In this document: piece after piece, positions 18,754 through 28,069 of the stretch | Layout of the letters: every line of letters starts with the position of its first letter | Position numbering within the stretch: position 1 is the stretch's first letter | Assembly: GCA_963729935.1 (NCBI GenBank) | Contig: CAVSPW010000005.1 | Span: forward strand, 988,594-1,052,593 | From: CAIKMD01 sp963729935 | GTDB lineage: Bacteria > Pseudomonadota > Alphaproteobacteria > ATCC43930 > CGMCC-115725 | Direction of reading: 5' to 3' | Length of the DNA stretch: 64,000 nt | The notes under the pieces: generated by a model | What the model was told of the DNA's origin: nothing | The model's database searches: none | Seen by the model: only the letters and a program-made list of their open reading frames with translations | Translations under genes and position numbers: made by a program

Positions 18754-19881
18754 ATGCTCGATTACGAGATTCTACGAATCATCTGGTGGGCCCTGCTGGG
18801 CGTGCTGCTGATCGGCTTTGCCGTGACCGACGGTTATGATCTCGGCATGGGCATTCTGCTCCGCTGGATTGCGAAAACGGACGCAGAGCGCCAGCAGGCG
18901 ATCGCGACGATCGAGCCGGTTTGGGAAGGCAACCAAGTCTGGTTCATCCTCGGCGGCGGCGCGGCCTTTGCCGCCTGGCCGATGCTCTATGCCGCGAGCT
19001 TTTCGGGCTTTTACGTCGCGATGCTGATCGTGCTTGCGGCGCTGATCCTGCGTCCGGTCGCGTTCACCTTCCGCGACAAGCTTCCCGACGCGGCCTGGCG
19101 CGATGCCTGGGACTGGGCGCTTTTCCTCAGCGGCTTCGTGCCCGCGCTCATCTTCGGCGTCGCTTTCGGCAATCTGCTGCGCGGCGTTCCGTTCCATCTC
19201 GATCCCGATTTGCGCCCGGTCTATGACGGCAGCTTCTTCGGCCTGCTCAACCCCTTTGCGCTGCTGACCGGCCTCGTCAGCGTCGCGATGCTCGCGATGC
19301 ATGGCGGCGCTTGGGTCGCGCTCAAATCGGATGGCGCGGTCGCCGCGCGCGCCCGGCGCGCCTGTGCGATCGCCGCCTGGCTTGGCTTGGCGCTTTTCGC
19401 CTTGGCGGGGCTCTGGGCCGTCACGGCGCTTCCCGGCTACAGCCTGGCCGCGCCGATGGCGCATGACGGACCTTCGAACCCGTTGATGAAATCGGTCATC
19501 GTCGCGCCCGGGGCCTGGCTCGCCAATTACCGGCTTTATCCTTTGACCTTGATCGCGCCCGCCCTCGGCCTTGCCGGCGCACTCATCGCCGCGGTTCTGA
19601 CGCGGATGAAGCATGATCTCCTGGCCTTCTTCGCCAGCGCGTTGAGCGTCGCCGGGATCATCGCCACTGCCGGGCTCGCCATGTTCCCCTTCCTGTTCCC
19701 CTCATCGATCGACCCCAAGAGCAGCCTGACCGTCTGGGATGCGTCCTCGAGCCGGCTGACCCTGTTCATCATGCTGGTCGTGACGCTGATCTTCCTGCCG
19801 ATCGTGTTGATTTATACGGGCTGGGTCATTCGGATCTTGCGCGGACGCGTGCGCGCCGACGAGCCGCACGAAGGCTATTGA
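18754..19881 (+). CDS. cydB: cytochrome bd ubiquinol oxidase subunit II
   Basis: This 375-residue subunit pairs with CydA in the inner membrane. It begins MLDYEILRIIWWALLGVLLIGFAVTDGYDLGMG, the conserved first helix with an acidic/Tyr motif. WEGNQVWFILGGGAAFAAWP, RPVAFTFRDK and the last-helix GWVIRILRG follow. About eight to nine hydrophobic helices are visible. It starts 3 bp after the cydA stop. Length and motifs are typical of the E. coli-like group. Confidence 0.96.
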   Translation: MLDYEILRIIWWALLGVLLIGFAVTDGYDLGMGILLRWIAKTDAERQQAIATIEPVWEGNQVWFILGGGAAFAAWPMLYAASFSGFYVAMLIVLAALILRPVAFTFRDKLPDAAWRDAWDWALFLSGFVPALIFGVAFGNLLRGVPFHLDPDLRPVYDGSFFGLLNPFALLTGLVSVAMLAMHGGAWVALKSDGAVAARARRACAIAAWLGLALFALAGLWAVTALPGYSLAAPMAHDGPSNPLMKSVIVAPGAWLANYRLYPLTLIAPALGLAGALIAAVLTRMKHDLLAFFASALSVAGIIATAGLAMFPFLFPSSIDPKSSLTVWDASSSRLTLFIMLVVTLIFLPIVLIYTGWVIRILRGRVRADEPHEGY

Positions 19882-19896
19882 GAGGATCGCGACGCG

Positions 19897-20007
19897 ATGT
19901 GGTATTTCAGCTGGATTCTGGGCCTCGGCCTCGCCGTCGCCTTCGGCATTCTCAACGCCATGTGGCTCGAGCTGAGCGAAGATGACGGGAAGGGCCGCAA
20001 GAAATAG
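19897..20007 (+). CDS. cydX: cytochrome bd oxidase small subunit CydX
   Basis: This 36-residue gene starts at ATG 19897, 15 bp after cydB. The product begins MWYFSWILGLGLAVAFGILN and continues AMWLELSEDDGKGRKK. The first residues (MWYFSWILG) and the Glu after the single helix match E. coli CydX, which stabilises the hemes of the bd oxidase. AGAGGA precedes the start. It completes the four-gene operon cydP-cydA-cydB-cydX. Confidence 0.9.
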   Translation: MWYFSWILGLGLAVAFGILNAMWLELSEDDGKGRKK

Positions 20008-20023
20008 GCGTTTTCTTCGCGTT

Positions 20024-20037
20024 GACGATCGATCGTC
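20024..20037. repeat. 14-bp perfect palindrome between cydX and a convergent gene
   Basis: GACGATCGATCGTC is a perfect palindrome with no loop, 17 bp after cydX and 16 bp before the stop of the convergent lipoprotein gene. It could act as a short cruciform or terminator stem, or arise by chance from abundant GATC/CGATCG in this genome. Confidence 0.25.
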
Positions 20038-20052
20038 GGCGAGAGTGGCGCG

Positions 20053-20682
20053 CTATTGCGCTTTTGGCATCGGCTTCGCCGTTACCGTCACCTTCCCGTT
20101 CACAGCGAAGACGTATTTTGCCGTCGTTTCAGTGCCCGTATGGATGCTGACGGCTATGCCAGAACTCACAATTGTTTGCACTCGCGTTCCATCCTGAACC
20201 TGAGAAACAGCTTGCCCGATCACGCGGGGATCGGAAGCGACCAACGCATATTTCTCGGCCGGATGGACGCGGATACCCAGATAGAGCGAGGCGCCGTGAT
20301 ATTGAAACGATTCACGCGGCATTTCCCGCAGGACGTTTCCGAACCCGTCCAACATGAGGAGACGTGGAGCGAAGATCGTCTGCCCCGCCGACTCGCTCCT
20401 CACCGTCAAGAGATAGGGATCGATGCTGTCAGGTAGGGAGAATAGCAGATAGGTGCTGCGTTCTCCGTTTTTCGACACCCAGCAGGGCGCCTTCTGGTCG
20501 ATGTCCACCGTAATTTCATTCTTGTCATCGAGGCCCAAAGGCCGCGCGGCGCTGAATTCCAGAACTGGCGTGCAAACGCGTCCATCCAGATTGGTGATCG
20601 GCTCTGGCGGCGAAGCGCAGCCGGATATTCCCGCGGCAAGGACCAGCGCGGCGGCGGCGAAGGCCGGGCGAGCAAATTTCAT
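20053..20682 (-). CDS. MalM-like putative lipoprotein
   Basis: This 209-residue protein has a lipoprotein signal: n-region MKFARPAF, an Ala-rich core and a lipobox-like GISGC with the acylated Cys near residue 22. The mature protein looks beta-rich (DIDQKAPCWVSKNGERSTYLLFSLP and further strands) and recalls maltose-operon periplasmic protein MalM-like folds, though this is weak. The start codon overlaps the stop of the next upstream lipoprotein by 4 bp, so the two are co-translated. It should be membrane-anchored in the envelope. Function unknown. Confidence 0.8.
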   Translation of the reverse strand: MKFARPAFAAAALVLAAGISGCASPPEPITNLDGRVCTPVLEFSAARPLGLDDKNEITVDIDQKAPCWVSKNGERSTYLLFSLPDSIDPYLLTVRSESAGQTIFAPRLLMLDGFGNVLREMPRESFQYHGASLYLGIRVHPAEKYALVASDPRVIGQAVSQVQDGTRVQTIVSSGIAVSIHTGTETTAKYVFAVNGKVTVTAKPMPKAQ

Positions 20683-21392
20683 AGGGTTGGACTGAGCAAT
20701 TTATCGATCGTTTGGGCCGATTTATCGCTCGCATCTTGGAGCCAAACGACGGCGTCGGTAGGATCGGCGATCAACGAATCGAAATCTGTAAACTGTTTCT
20801 GCGCATCCGGCGCGATCGTGACCGCGTTGGAGGGCGATCCATAGGGGTTGTAGATCACGAAATCCTGCATCAACACCGACGAATCCCGGGCCCTTACCAA
20901 TCTCGCGCGCGCGACGAAAAACGGACGGTACGGAAGAGACGACGTGATCCCCGCGGCAATGTAGCCGTAGCCGAGAACGACGACATCGAGATATGCGTCG
21001 ACCGGCGCGGGCGGGTAGTGTGCAAGAAAATCGGCCCGATCATGGATCGCAGAAACGGTCAAAATGCGGTAGCCTTGCGCCTGCAAGCCGTCGCCTAGCG
21101 CCTTCAAAAGCGTGTCCTGAACTGAGAAGTTCCGGGCTGCGAGCAACGCCTTGAACTGCGAATCTCGGTTCGCCTTCATTGACGCGTCGATGACTGCGCC
21201 GATCAGTCCAAAGCTTTGACCGATGGTGCTCGCCAGCACGACGCTGGGACCATCCGGAACCTGCGGCGTGACGATGCCGATCGTGTTGATCTGCGCCGCT
21301 TCTGTTCGATCGTAAGGGATCTCGGGCACCGCTGCGCATGCCACCAAAGACGAAACCGCCAAAATGGCGGTCAAGCAACGAAAAGTCCGCAT
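20679..21392 (-). CDS. putative lipoprotein of unknown function
   Basis: This 237-residue protein has a signal and lipobox (MRTFRCLTAILAVSSLVAC, Cys near residue 19). The mature part contains strands such as INTIGIVTPQVP, YRILTV and VDAYLDVVVLGYGYIAAG. A conserved-looking ARARLVRARDSSVLMQDFVIYNPY follows, reminiscent of lipoproteins that assemble in oligomers, but no named family is recognised. It forms a two-gene unit with the downstream lipoprotein (4-bp overlap). The promoter should lie in 21393-21529. Confidence 0.8.
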   Translation of the reverse strand: MRTFRCLTAILAVSSLVACAAVPEIPYDRTEAAQINTIGIVTPQVPDGPSVVLASTIGQSFGLIGAVIDASMKANRDSQFKALLAARNFSVQDTLLKALGDGLQAQGYRILTVSAIHDRADFLAHYPPAPVDAYLDVVVLGYGYIAAGITSSLPYRPFFVARARLVRARDSSVLMQDFVIYNPYGSPSNAVTIAPDAQKQFTDFDSLIADPTDAVVWLQDASDKSAQTIDKLLSPTL

Positions 21393-21529
21393 TCCCGTCC
21401 CCCCGAATGTGCTTAGCCTCTATAACCGATACCAGACCCGATCAGATTCGGCCACAATATTTTAGGTCTGTAGGTCTACCCCATGCTCTGTATGGGTGTC
21501 ACAAGCGGACGGGATGAGGCGCGGGACGC

Positions 21530-24500
21530 CTACTCCACCAAGAACCCCCGCAACGCGCGCGCCGCGACGGTCAACATGGCGAGATCGGGTTGCGTCGCCG
21601 CTTCGATCTCGTGGACCAGCACCTCGAGGCGGGCGAGATCGCTGGCATGACCGCCGATCCACCGCTCGAAATTGCCGTCGCCGGAAATTGCACGCCCGGT
21701 CAAATCGGCCTGATGAGCATAGAGATCCTCGATCAAGGCGGCGCCCGCGAGCTTTTGCCATTGCGTATCGGCCGCGAGCTTGCGCGTGGCCACCCGCAGC
21801 GCGTCGAGCTTGAAACGCGAGCCGATCGCGAAAAAGCGCCTTCCGGTCTCCACCACCTCTTTGGCGTTGGCCGTGGCGAGCCGCACGATGTCGACGGCCG
21901 AAAGGAGAAAATCGAGCCGCGCCACGCGTTGCGCCAAGCTCGGGGGCACGCCCTGGCTCACAAAGACCGCGGCGCGGCGCTGGAGTTCCACCCGGTGCGT
22001 CTCGGGCAGAAGATCGGAGAGATGATCGGCCAGCGCCGCGACGCCGGGGCGGAATGACGCGGCCTGGGCCTTGATATCGAGCTTTGCGCTCATCAGGAAC
22101 CACAAGGTCACGCGTTCGACCAGGCGCAGGGCTGCGCGAAACAGCTCGATCTGCACCGCCGCCGGAACCCTGTTGTCGAGCGCGTTGATGTCGGCCCAAA
22201 GCGTGTCGAGATCGAAAATCTGGCGCACGATCATATAGGCGCGGGCGACGTCGCCCGGGCCGCGCCCGGCGCGGGCGCCGACCTCGCGCACGAAGGTGAT
22301 GCCCGTGCGATTGACGAGGTCATTGGCCGCGACGGTGGCGATGAGCTCGCGCCGCAAACGGTGGCTCTCGATCGCCGGACGGAAACGCTCGACCAGGATC
22401 TTGGGGAAATAGGCGAAGAGATCCTCTTCGAGCTGTTTGTCGTCGGGGAAATCGCTGTCGATCAGATCGTCCGTCAGGCTGTTCTTGACATAGGCCAACA
22501 GCACCGAGAGCTCCGGCCGGGTGAGAGGCTGGCGTGCTTGCGCGCGCGCGGCGAGCGCGTCGTCGCTCGGCAGAAATTCGATGGCGCGATCGAGTTTCCC
22601 AGCCTGCTCGAGATCGCGGATGAGGCGTGTCTCGGCGTCCAGCCGTTCGTGTCCCTGTGCTTCGGCGATCGAGAGCGCCAGGCCCTGAAGATAATTGTCG
22701 CGCAGAACGAGTTCCGCGATCTCGTCGGTGAGCTCTTGCAGGAGCGCGTTGCGCTCGGACAAACTCAACTTGCCCGCGGTCACGACGGCATTCAGCAGGA
22801 TCTTCAGATTGACCTCGTGATCCGAGGTATCGACGCCCGCCGAATTGTCGATCGCGTCGGTGTCGATGCGCCCGCCCTTCAACGCATATTCGATCCGCGC
22901 GAGCTGCGTCACGCCGAGATTGGCGCCTTCGCCCACCACTTTCGCCCGGAGATCGCCGGCATCGATGCGCAGCGCGTCATTGGCCTTGTCGCCGGCATCG
23001 GCGTGGTTTTCGCTCGACGCCTTGATGAAGGTGCCAATGCCGCCAAAAAAGAGCAGGTCGACCGGCGCCTTCAAGATCGAGCGGATCAGCTCTGCCGGAG
23101 TCAAATGCTCGGCGGCGATCCCGAGGGCGCGGCGGGCCTCGGGCGAGAGCGCGATCGATTTAGCGTTGCGCTCGAAAACGCTGCCGCCCGCCGAGAGCAG
23201 AGACTTGTCATAATCGAGCCAGCTCGAGCGCGGCAGTGCGAACAGCCTTTGCCGCTCGGCGAAGGATTTTTCCGGATCGGGGTCGGGATCGATGAAGATG
23301 TGCACGTGATTGAAAGCCGCGATCAGCTTGGTGTGCGTCGAGCGCAGCATGCCATTGCCGAAAACGTCGCCGGACATGTCGCCGATGCCGACGCAGGTGA
23401 AATCGGCGGCCTGGATGTCGCGGCCGAGCTCGCGGAAATGGCGCTTCACCAGCTCCCAGGCGCCCCGCGCGGTGATGCCGATCGCCTTGTGGTCGTAGCC
23501 CGCGGAGCCCCCCGACGCGTAGGCGTCGCCGAGCCAGAATCCATATTCCTCGGCGATCCCGTTGGCGATATCGGAGAAGCTCGCCGTGCCCTTGTCGGCG
23601 GCAACGACGAGATAGGGATCATCGCCGTCGTGTCGCACGACATCCGGCGGCGGCACGAGCTTGCCGGCGACGATATTGTCTGTGAGATCGAGCATGCCGC
23701 GCATCAAGGTTTTGTAGCACTCGACACCCTCGGCCTGCTGTTGATCACGCTGGGCGGGCATGTGCTTCACGACGAAGCCGCCCTTTGAACCGGTCGGCAC
23801 GATGACGGCGTTCTTGACGATCTGAGCCTTCATCAGTCCGAGAATTTCGGTGCGGAAATCCTCCTTGCGATCAGACCACCGAATGCCGCCGCGGGCGATC
23901 TTCCCGCCGCGCAGATGAACGCCTTCCATGCGCGGGCTGTAGACGAAGATCTCGCACAGAGGGCGCGGCCGCGGCAGGAACTCGATTTCGTGGCTTGCGA
24001 GCTTGACCGAGAGATAGGGCTTGGGCGCTCCGTCCGGCCCGCGCTGGAAGTAATTCGTCCGCAGCGTCTGCTCGATCAGTCGCAAAAAACTGCGAAGAAT
24101 ACGATCCTCGTCGAGACTCTCGACCTGATCGAGCTCTTGGGCGATTTCGGCCACGCGGCGCGCGGTCTCGGTGCCGGCGCGCGGGGCGGTGCGGGGATCG
24201 AAACGCGCCTCGAAGAGCGCGACGAGGCGCGCGGCGATGGCGGGATGGTTTGCGAGCGCGTCCTCCATATAGCCCTGGCTGTAGGCCGTGCCGGCCTGGC
24301 GCAAGGCTTTGGCGTAAAGCCGCAACACCGTGACTTGACGCCAATCGAGGCCGGCCGCCAGCACCAGGCGATTCAGCCCGTCGCTCTCCATCGCGCCCGC
24401 CCAGACCTGGGCAAAGGCTTCCTCGAAGCGCTTATGCTCGTTGGTCAGGTCGAAGTCCCCGAGCGACGAGACGAGGCCAAAATCTTGGATCCAAACCGAT

Positions 24501-26311
24501 CGCATATCGCCCGCGACCGCGACCTCGAAAGGTACTTCGGTGATCGCCCTGACGCCCATGTTTTCGAGCACCGGCAGGACATCGGCGAGCGAGCAAGGCG
24601 CACTCGCGCGGCAAACCTTGAATCGCAGCGTCCCAGCTTCGGCTTGGGGCGGACGATAAAGGCTGAGAGCCAGCGGCGCGCCTTGCCGCACCTCTTCGAT
24701 GCGCACGATATCGGCAATCGCCGCCACCGCGGCCCGGCGCTCGCGATAATTGGACGGAAAGGCGGTGCCGTAGCGAGCGGCGAGGGCGAGCCCCTTCTCC
24801 TCGCCATAGGTGTCGACCAGCGCTTCGGCGAGGTGGTCGGCCCAGCTCCGTGCGGCCTCGGCGAGACGGTATTCGAGCGCGTCGAGAGCGACATCGGGCA
24901 ACGGCCCTTGGGCGCGCAAAATGAAGTGAACGCGCGCAAGCGCCGCGTCGTCGAGCAGCGTGTCGAAGCTGTCGGCCTTGGCCGCGAAGGCGTTTTCGAG
25001 AATGGCGGCAAAGCTTTGACGCAGCGCGGTGTCGTAGCGCTCGCGCGGCACATAGATGAAGCAGGAGACAAAACGGCCGAAAGGATCGCGGCGCGCGAAA
25101 AGCGCGACACGCTGGCGCTCTTGCAGACCGAGGATGCCCATGGCGATCTCGCAAAGATCGTCATCCGACGCCTGGAACAACTCGTCACGCGGCAAAGTAT
25201 CGACAATGTGCGCGAGCGCCTTGCCATTATGGCTCGCGGGATTGAGACCGCTGCGATCGAGCACGTTCGCCACTTTGCGCCGCAGCAAGGGGATGGCGAG
25301 CGCCGAACGGCGATAGGCCTGCGAGGTGAAGAGGCCGAGGTAGAGCCGCATGCCGACGACCTCGCCACGCGCACCGAAGAGCTTTACGCCGATCGCGTCC
25401 ATGTACGCGGGCCGATGAATTCTGGCGCGGCGGCTGGATTTGCTGACGAGCAGCAGTTGCGCGGTACGCAAGAACGCCTGAACATCCGGGGGAAGCGAAG
25501 TGAAATCCCGCAAGCCGTCGAAAACGCGATAGGCCGGATCGCGCAAGATACCGAGTCCCGGCTTGATCCCGACCTCCGCGGCAGGCGCGAAGCGATATTC
25601 GCGGCAACCCAAATAGGTGAAATTGTCCTCGTCGAGCCAAGCCAGGAAATCGAGTGCCTCGGCGAGTTCGGCCTCGCTCACGGGCGGCTTGCTGCGCTCG
25701 AGCTCGCGGCGCGATATGGCGAGCACGTCGCGCATCTTCCGCCAATCCTCGACCGCCGCCCGGGTTTCCGCCAGCGCGGCTTCGAGCCTTGCGGCGATTG
25801 CCGCGAGCTTGGCGGGCTCGCGCAGCAGGCCGATCTCGACATGGATGACGGATTCGGCGCGCCCGCCCGGTTCGTCCGCGCCGTAAAGCCGGGTGAGGCG
25901 ACCGCTCCCATCGCGATCCACGCGCAGGATCGGATGAATGATGAGGCCGATCGTGCCGCCTTCGGCATTGAGCGCCATGCTCACCGAATCGACGAGGAAC
26001 GGCATGTCGTCATTGATGATCTCGACCAACGTCCGGTGCGTGCTTTCGCCCTGTTCCGACGGTTGCGGGTTGAAGACGCGCAGGATCGCCTTTCCGGGCG
26101 GGCGAAGCTGGCCGAACTCCCAGAGCGAAGCCGCCGCACCGTAGATCTGTTCGGGTGTCCGGTCGGCGAGATCGAAGGGCGAAACCCGGGCGTAAAATTG
26201 GGTAACGAAGCGCTGGACGGTATCCGCGCGATCGGCGCCGAGTCGCCGTTTGGCAAGCCCCGAGGCCGTCTCGATCACTGTCTGCTTGTGATGCTCCGCG
26301 CGAATCGCCAT
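21530..26311 (-). CDS. NAD-specific glutamate dehydrogenase, large (180-kDa) type
   Basis: At 1,593 residues this is the L_180 class NAD-glutamate dehydrogenase, which deaminates glutamate to 2-oxoglutarate and ammonium. It has long N-terminal ACT-like regulatory segments (residues ~1-700). The catalytic core follows, with GGIRWSDRKEDFRTEILGL and VPTGSKGGFVVK near residue 840-870. A Rossmann domain near GIGDMSGDVFGNGML and a long helical C-terminal region complete it. The length fits the alphaproteobacterial and Streptomyces enzymes. It is monocistronic and divergent from pmtA, with 128 bp between. In family members allosteric control runs through the N- and C-terminal extensions. Confidence 0.96.
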   Translation of the reverse strand: MAIRAEHHKQTVIETASGLAKRRLGADRADTVQRFVTQFYARVSPFDLADRTPEQIYGAAASLWEFGQLRPPGKAILRVFNPQPSEQGESTHRTLVEIINDDMPFLVDSVSMALNAEGGTIGLIIHPILRVDRDGSGRLTRLYGADEPGGRAESVIHVEIGLLREPAKLAAIAARLEAALAETRAAVEDWRKMRDVLAISRRELERSKPPVSEAELAEALDFLAWLDEDNFTYLGCREYRFAPAAEVGIKPGLGILRDPAYRVFDGLRDFTSLPPDVQAFLRTAQLLLVSKSSRRARIHRPAYMDAIGVKLFGARGEVVGMRLYLGLFTSQAYRRSALAIPLLRRKVANVLDRSGLNPASHNGKALAHIVDTLPRDELFQASDDDLCEIAMGILGLQERQRVALFARRDPFGRFVSCFIYVPRERYDTALRQSFAAILENAFAAKADSFDTLLDDAALARVHFILRAQGPLPDVALDALEYRLAEAARSWADHLAEALVDTYGEEKGLALAARYGTAFPSNYRERRAAVAAIADIVRIEEVRQGAPLALSLYRPPQAEAGTLRFKVCRASAPCSLADVLPVLENMGVRAITEVPFEVAVAGDMRSVWIQDFGLVSSLGDFDLTNEHKRFEEAFAQVWAGAMESDGLNRLVLAAGLDWRQVTVLRLYAKALRQAGTAYSQGYMEDALANHPAIAARLVALFEARFDPRTAPRAGTETARRVAEIAQELDQVESLDEDRILRSFLRLIEQTLRTNYFQRGPDGAPKPYLSVKLASHEIEFLPRPRPLCEIFVYSPRMEGVHLRGGKIARGGIRWSDRKEDFRTEILGLMKAQIVKNAVIVPTGSKGGFVVKHMPAQRDQQQAEGVECYKTLMRGMLDLTDNIVAGKLVPPPDVVRHDGDDPYLVVAADKGTASFSDIANGIAEEYGFWLGDAYASGGSAGYDHKAIGITARGAWELVKRHFRELGRDIQAADFTCVGIGDMSGDVFGNGMLRSTHTKLIAAFNHVHIFIDPDPDPEKSFAERQRLFALPRSSWLDYDKSLLSAGGSVFERNAKSIALSPEARRALGIAAEHLTPAELIRSILKAPVDLLFFGGIGTFIKASSENHADAGDKANDALRIDAGDLRAKVVGEGANLGVTQLARIEYALKGGRIDTDAIDNSAGVDTSDHEVNLKILLNAVVTAGKLSLSERNALLQELTDEIAELVLRDNYLQGLALSIAEAQGHERLDAETRLIRDLEQAGKLDRAIEFLPSDDALAARAQARQPLTRPELSVLLAYVKNSLTDDLIDSDFPDDKQLEEDLFAYFPKILVERFRPAIESHRLRRELIATVAANDLVNRTGITFVREVGARAGRGPGDVARAYMIVRQIFDLDTLWADINALDNRVPAAVQIELFRAALRLVERVTLWFLMSAKLDIKAQAASFRPGVAALADHLSDLLPETHRVELQRRAAVFVSQGVPPSLAQRVARLDFLLSAVDIVRLATANAKEVVETGRRFFAIGSRFKLDALRVATRKLAADTQWQKLAGAALIEDLYAHQADLTGRAISGDGNFERWIGGHASDLARLEVLVHEIEAATQPDLAMLTVAARALRGFLVE

Positions 26312-26439
26312 GGCCTTCTATCTGCTTGCATATGTGGTAAGGCGAATTAGCGCTTCTGGAGCCTCTGGCGGCGCTGTTAAGCGAAGAGCAGGAAAAGACG
26401 CTTTCTGTTGTCTGCCGGAGAAAGCTTAAGACCGAGATC

Positions 26440-27051
26440 ATGAAGAAAATAAGAGCAAATCTCAATAAACTGAGATTGCCGGCCGAAGGGCTGTTCCTGG
26501 CGCGATGGCTTGCTGCGCCGCACAAGATCGGCGCGCTGACCCCGGCGAGCCGATATCTGGCGAGAGCGATGGCCGAACAGATCATGCCCGCAGACGGGCT
26601 CGTCATCGAACTCGGCGCGGGAACCGGCAGCGTGACCCAGGCGCTCCTGGCCGCTGGGTTGCCGCGCGAGAATTTGATTGTCGTGGAAAGCGATCCGGCC
26701 TTCTACCTGCTGTTGAAGAAGCGTTTTCCCGGCCTCAAAGTCCTGCGCGGCGATGCGGCCCGACTGCGGGCCCTGCTTGCGCCTTTAGGCATCGATCGCG
26801 TCGCGGCCATGGTATCGAGCCTGCCTTTGTTGAGCATGCCGGGACCGCTCCGCCAGCGGATTGTCGAAGAATGTTTCGCGCTCTTGGCCGAGGATGGCGC
26901 GCTCATCCAATACACCTATGGCGCTTTTTCGCCCTTGCGGCGACGCAAATCCGGGCTGAGAGGCGAGATCGCGGAACGCGTCTGGCGTAATTTTCCGCCC
27001 GCCGTGGTCTGGCGCTTCCGCCGTCGCAGCGAGGCGGCGCACGCCGCGTAG
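26440..27051 (+). CDS. pmtA: phospholipid N-methyltransferase, rhizobial type
   Basis: This 203-residue class I SAM methyltransferase has the SAM motif VIELGAGTGSVTQALL near residue 55, followed by VVESDPAFY and the characteristic VSSLPLLSMP (motif IV region) near residue 127. The N-terminal ARWLAAPHKIGALTPASRYLA matches the Sinorhizobium PmtA group, which methylates phosphatidylethanolamine stepwise towards phosphatidylcholine at the inner membrane. rRNA adenine methyltransferase-like proteins share the fold, so substrate assignment is by subgroup resemblance. It is divergent from the glutamate dehydrogenase. Confidence 0.85.
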   Translation: MKKIRANLNKLRLPAEGLFLARWLAAPHKIGALTPASRYLARAMAEQIMPADGLVIELGAGTGSVTQALLAAGLPRENLIVVESDPAFYLLLKKRFPGLKVLRGDAARLRALLAPLGIDRVAAMVSSLPLLSMPGPLRQRIVEECFALLAEDGALIQYTYGAFSPLRRRKSGLRGEIAERVWRNFPPAVVWRFRRRSEAAHAA

Positions 27052-27064
27052 CGAGAGCGTGTCG

Positions 27065-27082
27065 GCCGAAGGAAGATTCGGC
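27065..27082. terminator. hairpin between convergent pmtA and transglycosylase genes
   Basis: A 6-bp perfect stem GCCGAA / TTCGGC with a 6-base loop lies in the 40-bp space between the two stops. No T-run follows on either strand. It is a candidate bidirectional terminator of the U-less type. Confidence 0.3.
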
Positions 27083-27091
27083 GAGGCGCTG

Positions 27092-27826
27092 TCAGGCCCG
27101 GCGATCGGTACGCGGACGCGGCAAGGTATCCGAAAGGCCGAGCGCCGGACGCAGTTCGTCGGTTTCGAGTTTCGTGATTTGGCGCAAGGGCAGGTCGAGC
27201 CGTTCCTGAATCTTCTGATAGACCGCCGCAACCGATTTTGCCGTGCGACCGCCTCGGGCATAAAAGAGCGCGGGATTTTGCCGCGCCGCCGCCGGCACGA
27301 CCTTCGCCGCCGCCTGCTTCTCGTCGTCCTCATGCGCCTTCAGGAAGCGGATTGCGCCATTGGGGCCCAGAAGATGCGCCAGATGCAGTTCGGCCGCGGT
27401 CGCGCGATGCCCCGTCACTTTTTCAAGGCGCGCGCCATTGCCCTTGGCATATTCGGCGGCAAAAAGCGCCGAGAGCCGATTATTCTGGCGCAGCGCGAGG
27501 ATGCGCTCGTGGGTTGCCTTATCGGCCACGGTGACGCTGCCGTTGGGGGTGAGCTTCACCTCCTTGGCGAGGTCCGCATAGCCATATTTGGCGCCATGTT
27601 CGCGCATCATTTGCAGCCAGGTGGCGCCGGTGAATTGAAAGACGCCCGCGGCGCTGCCTCGATCCGGATGGGCCTTGCTGCGAAAGCCGCTTTCAACGCT
27701 CGCTTGGGCGACCAGGAATTCGTAATCGACGCCGGTCTTGGCGGCTGCGTCGCGCAGGCTTTGCATGAGCTCGGGCGTCAAATGCCGCCCGGCTATGGTC
27801 GCACCGGCCTGAAAGGCGGTCGTCAC
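27092..27826 (-). CDS. lytic transglycosylase-like protein (SLT domain)
   Basis: This 244-residue protein has an N-terminal SLT-like lysozyme domain (residues ~15-130): ASVESGFRSKAHPDRGSAAG carries the catalytic Glu (Glu of SVESGF) and the following Ser/Gly motif, then GVFQFTGATWLQMM. The start is GTG 27826, with GGAG upstream. There is no evident signal peptide, so export or lysis-associated use is unclear. The C-terminal third is Ala/Lys-rich. It cleaves peptidoglycan beta-1,4 bonds if active. The neighbours give no further hint. Confidence 0.85.
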   Translation of the reverse strand: MTTAFQAGATIAGRHLTPELMQSLRDAAAKTGVDYEFLVAQASVESGFRSKAHPDRGSAAGVFQFTGATWLQMMREHGAKYGYADLAKEVKLTPNGSVTVADKATHERILALRQNNRLSALFAAEYAKGNGARLEKVTGHRATAAELHLAHLLGPNGAIRFLKAHEDDEKQAAAKVVPAAARQNPALFYARGGRTAKSVAAVYQKIQERLDLPLRQITKLETDELRPALGLSDTLPRPRTDRRA

Positions 27827-28069
27827 CGGGCAGGCTCCTTCGCCTCGTTGCGCGGGTTCACGCGTTCGCGCTCATGCGCGCGAACGCGCCAGTCGCTGCG
27901 ATGCGCGAGGGGCCTCGCTTTCCCTTGGCCGTTAATCATCGGTTAAGTATCTCGCCGCTTCGCCCGCGAAGCAAGAGCGCCTTGAGACGCGCCTTGGCCG
28001 CAACGAAGCCCGGCAGCGCCTGTGTCCCGCGCGCATGCCGCGTTAGGCCGGACTTAAGTTTCCTGCTTT

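Noticed and set aside
23915..26350. An 811-codon plus-strand frame inside the glutamate dehydrogenase gene
   Set aside because: Shadow of the large dehydrogenase; low-complexity charged translation.
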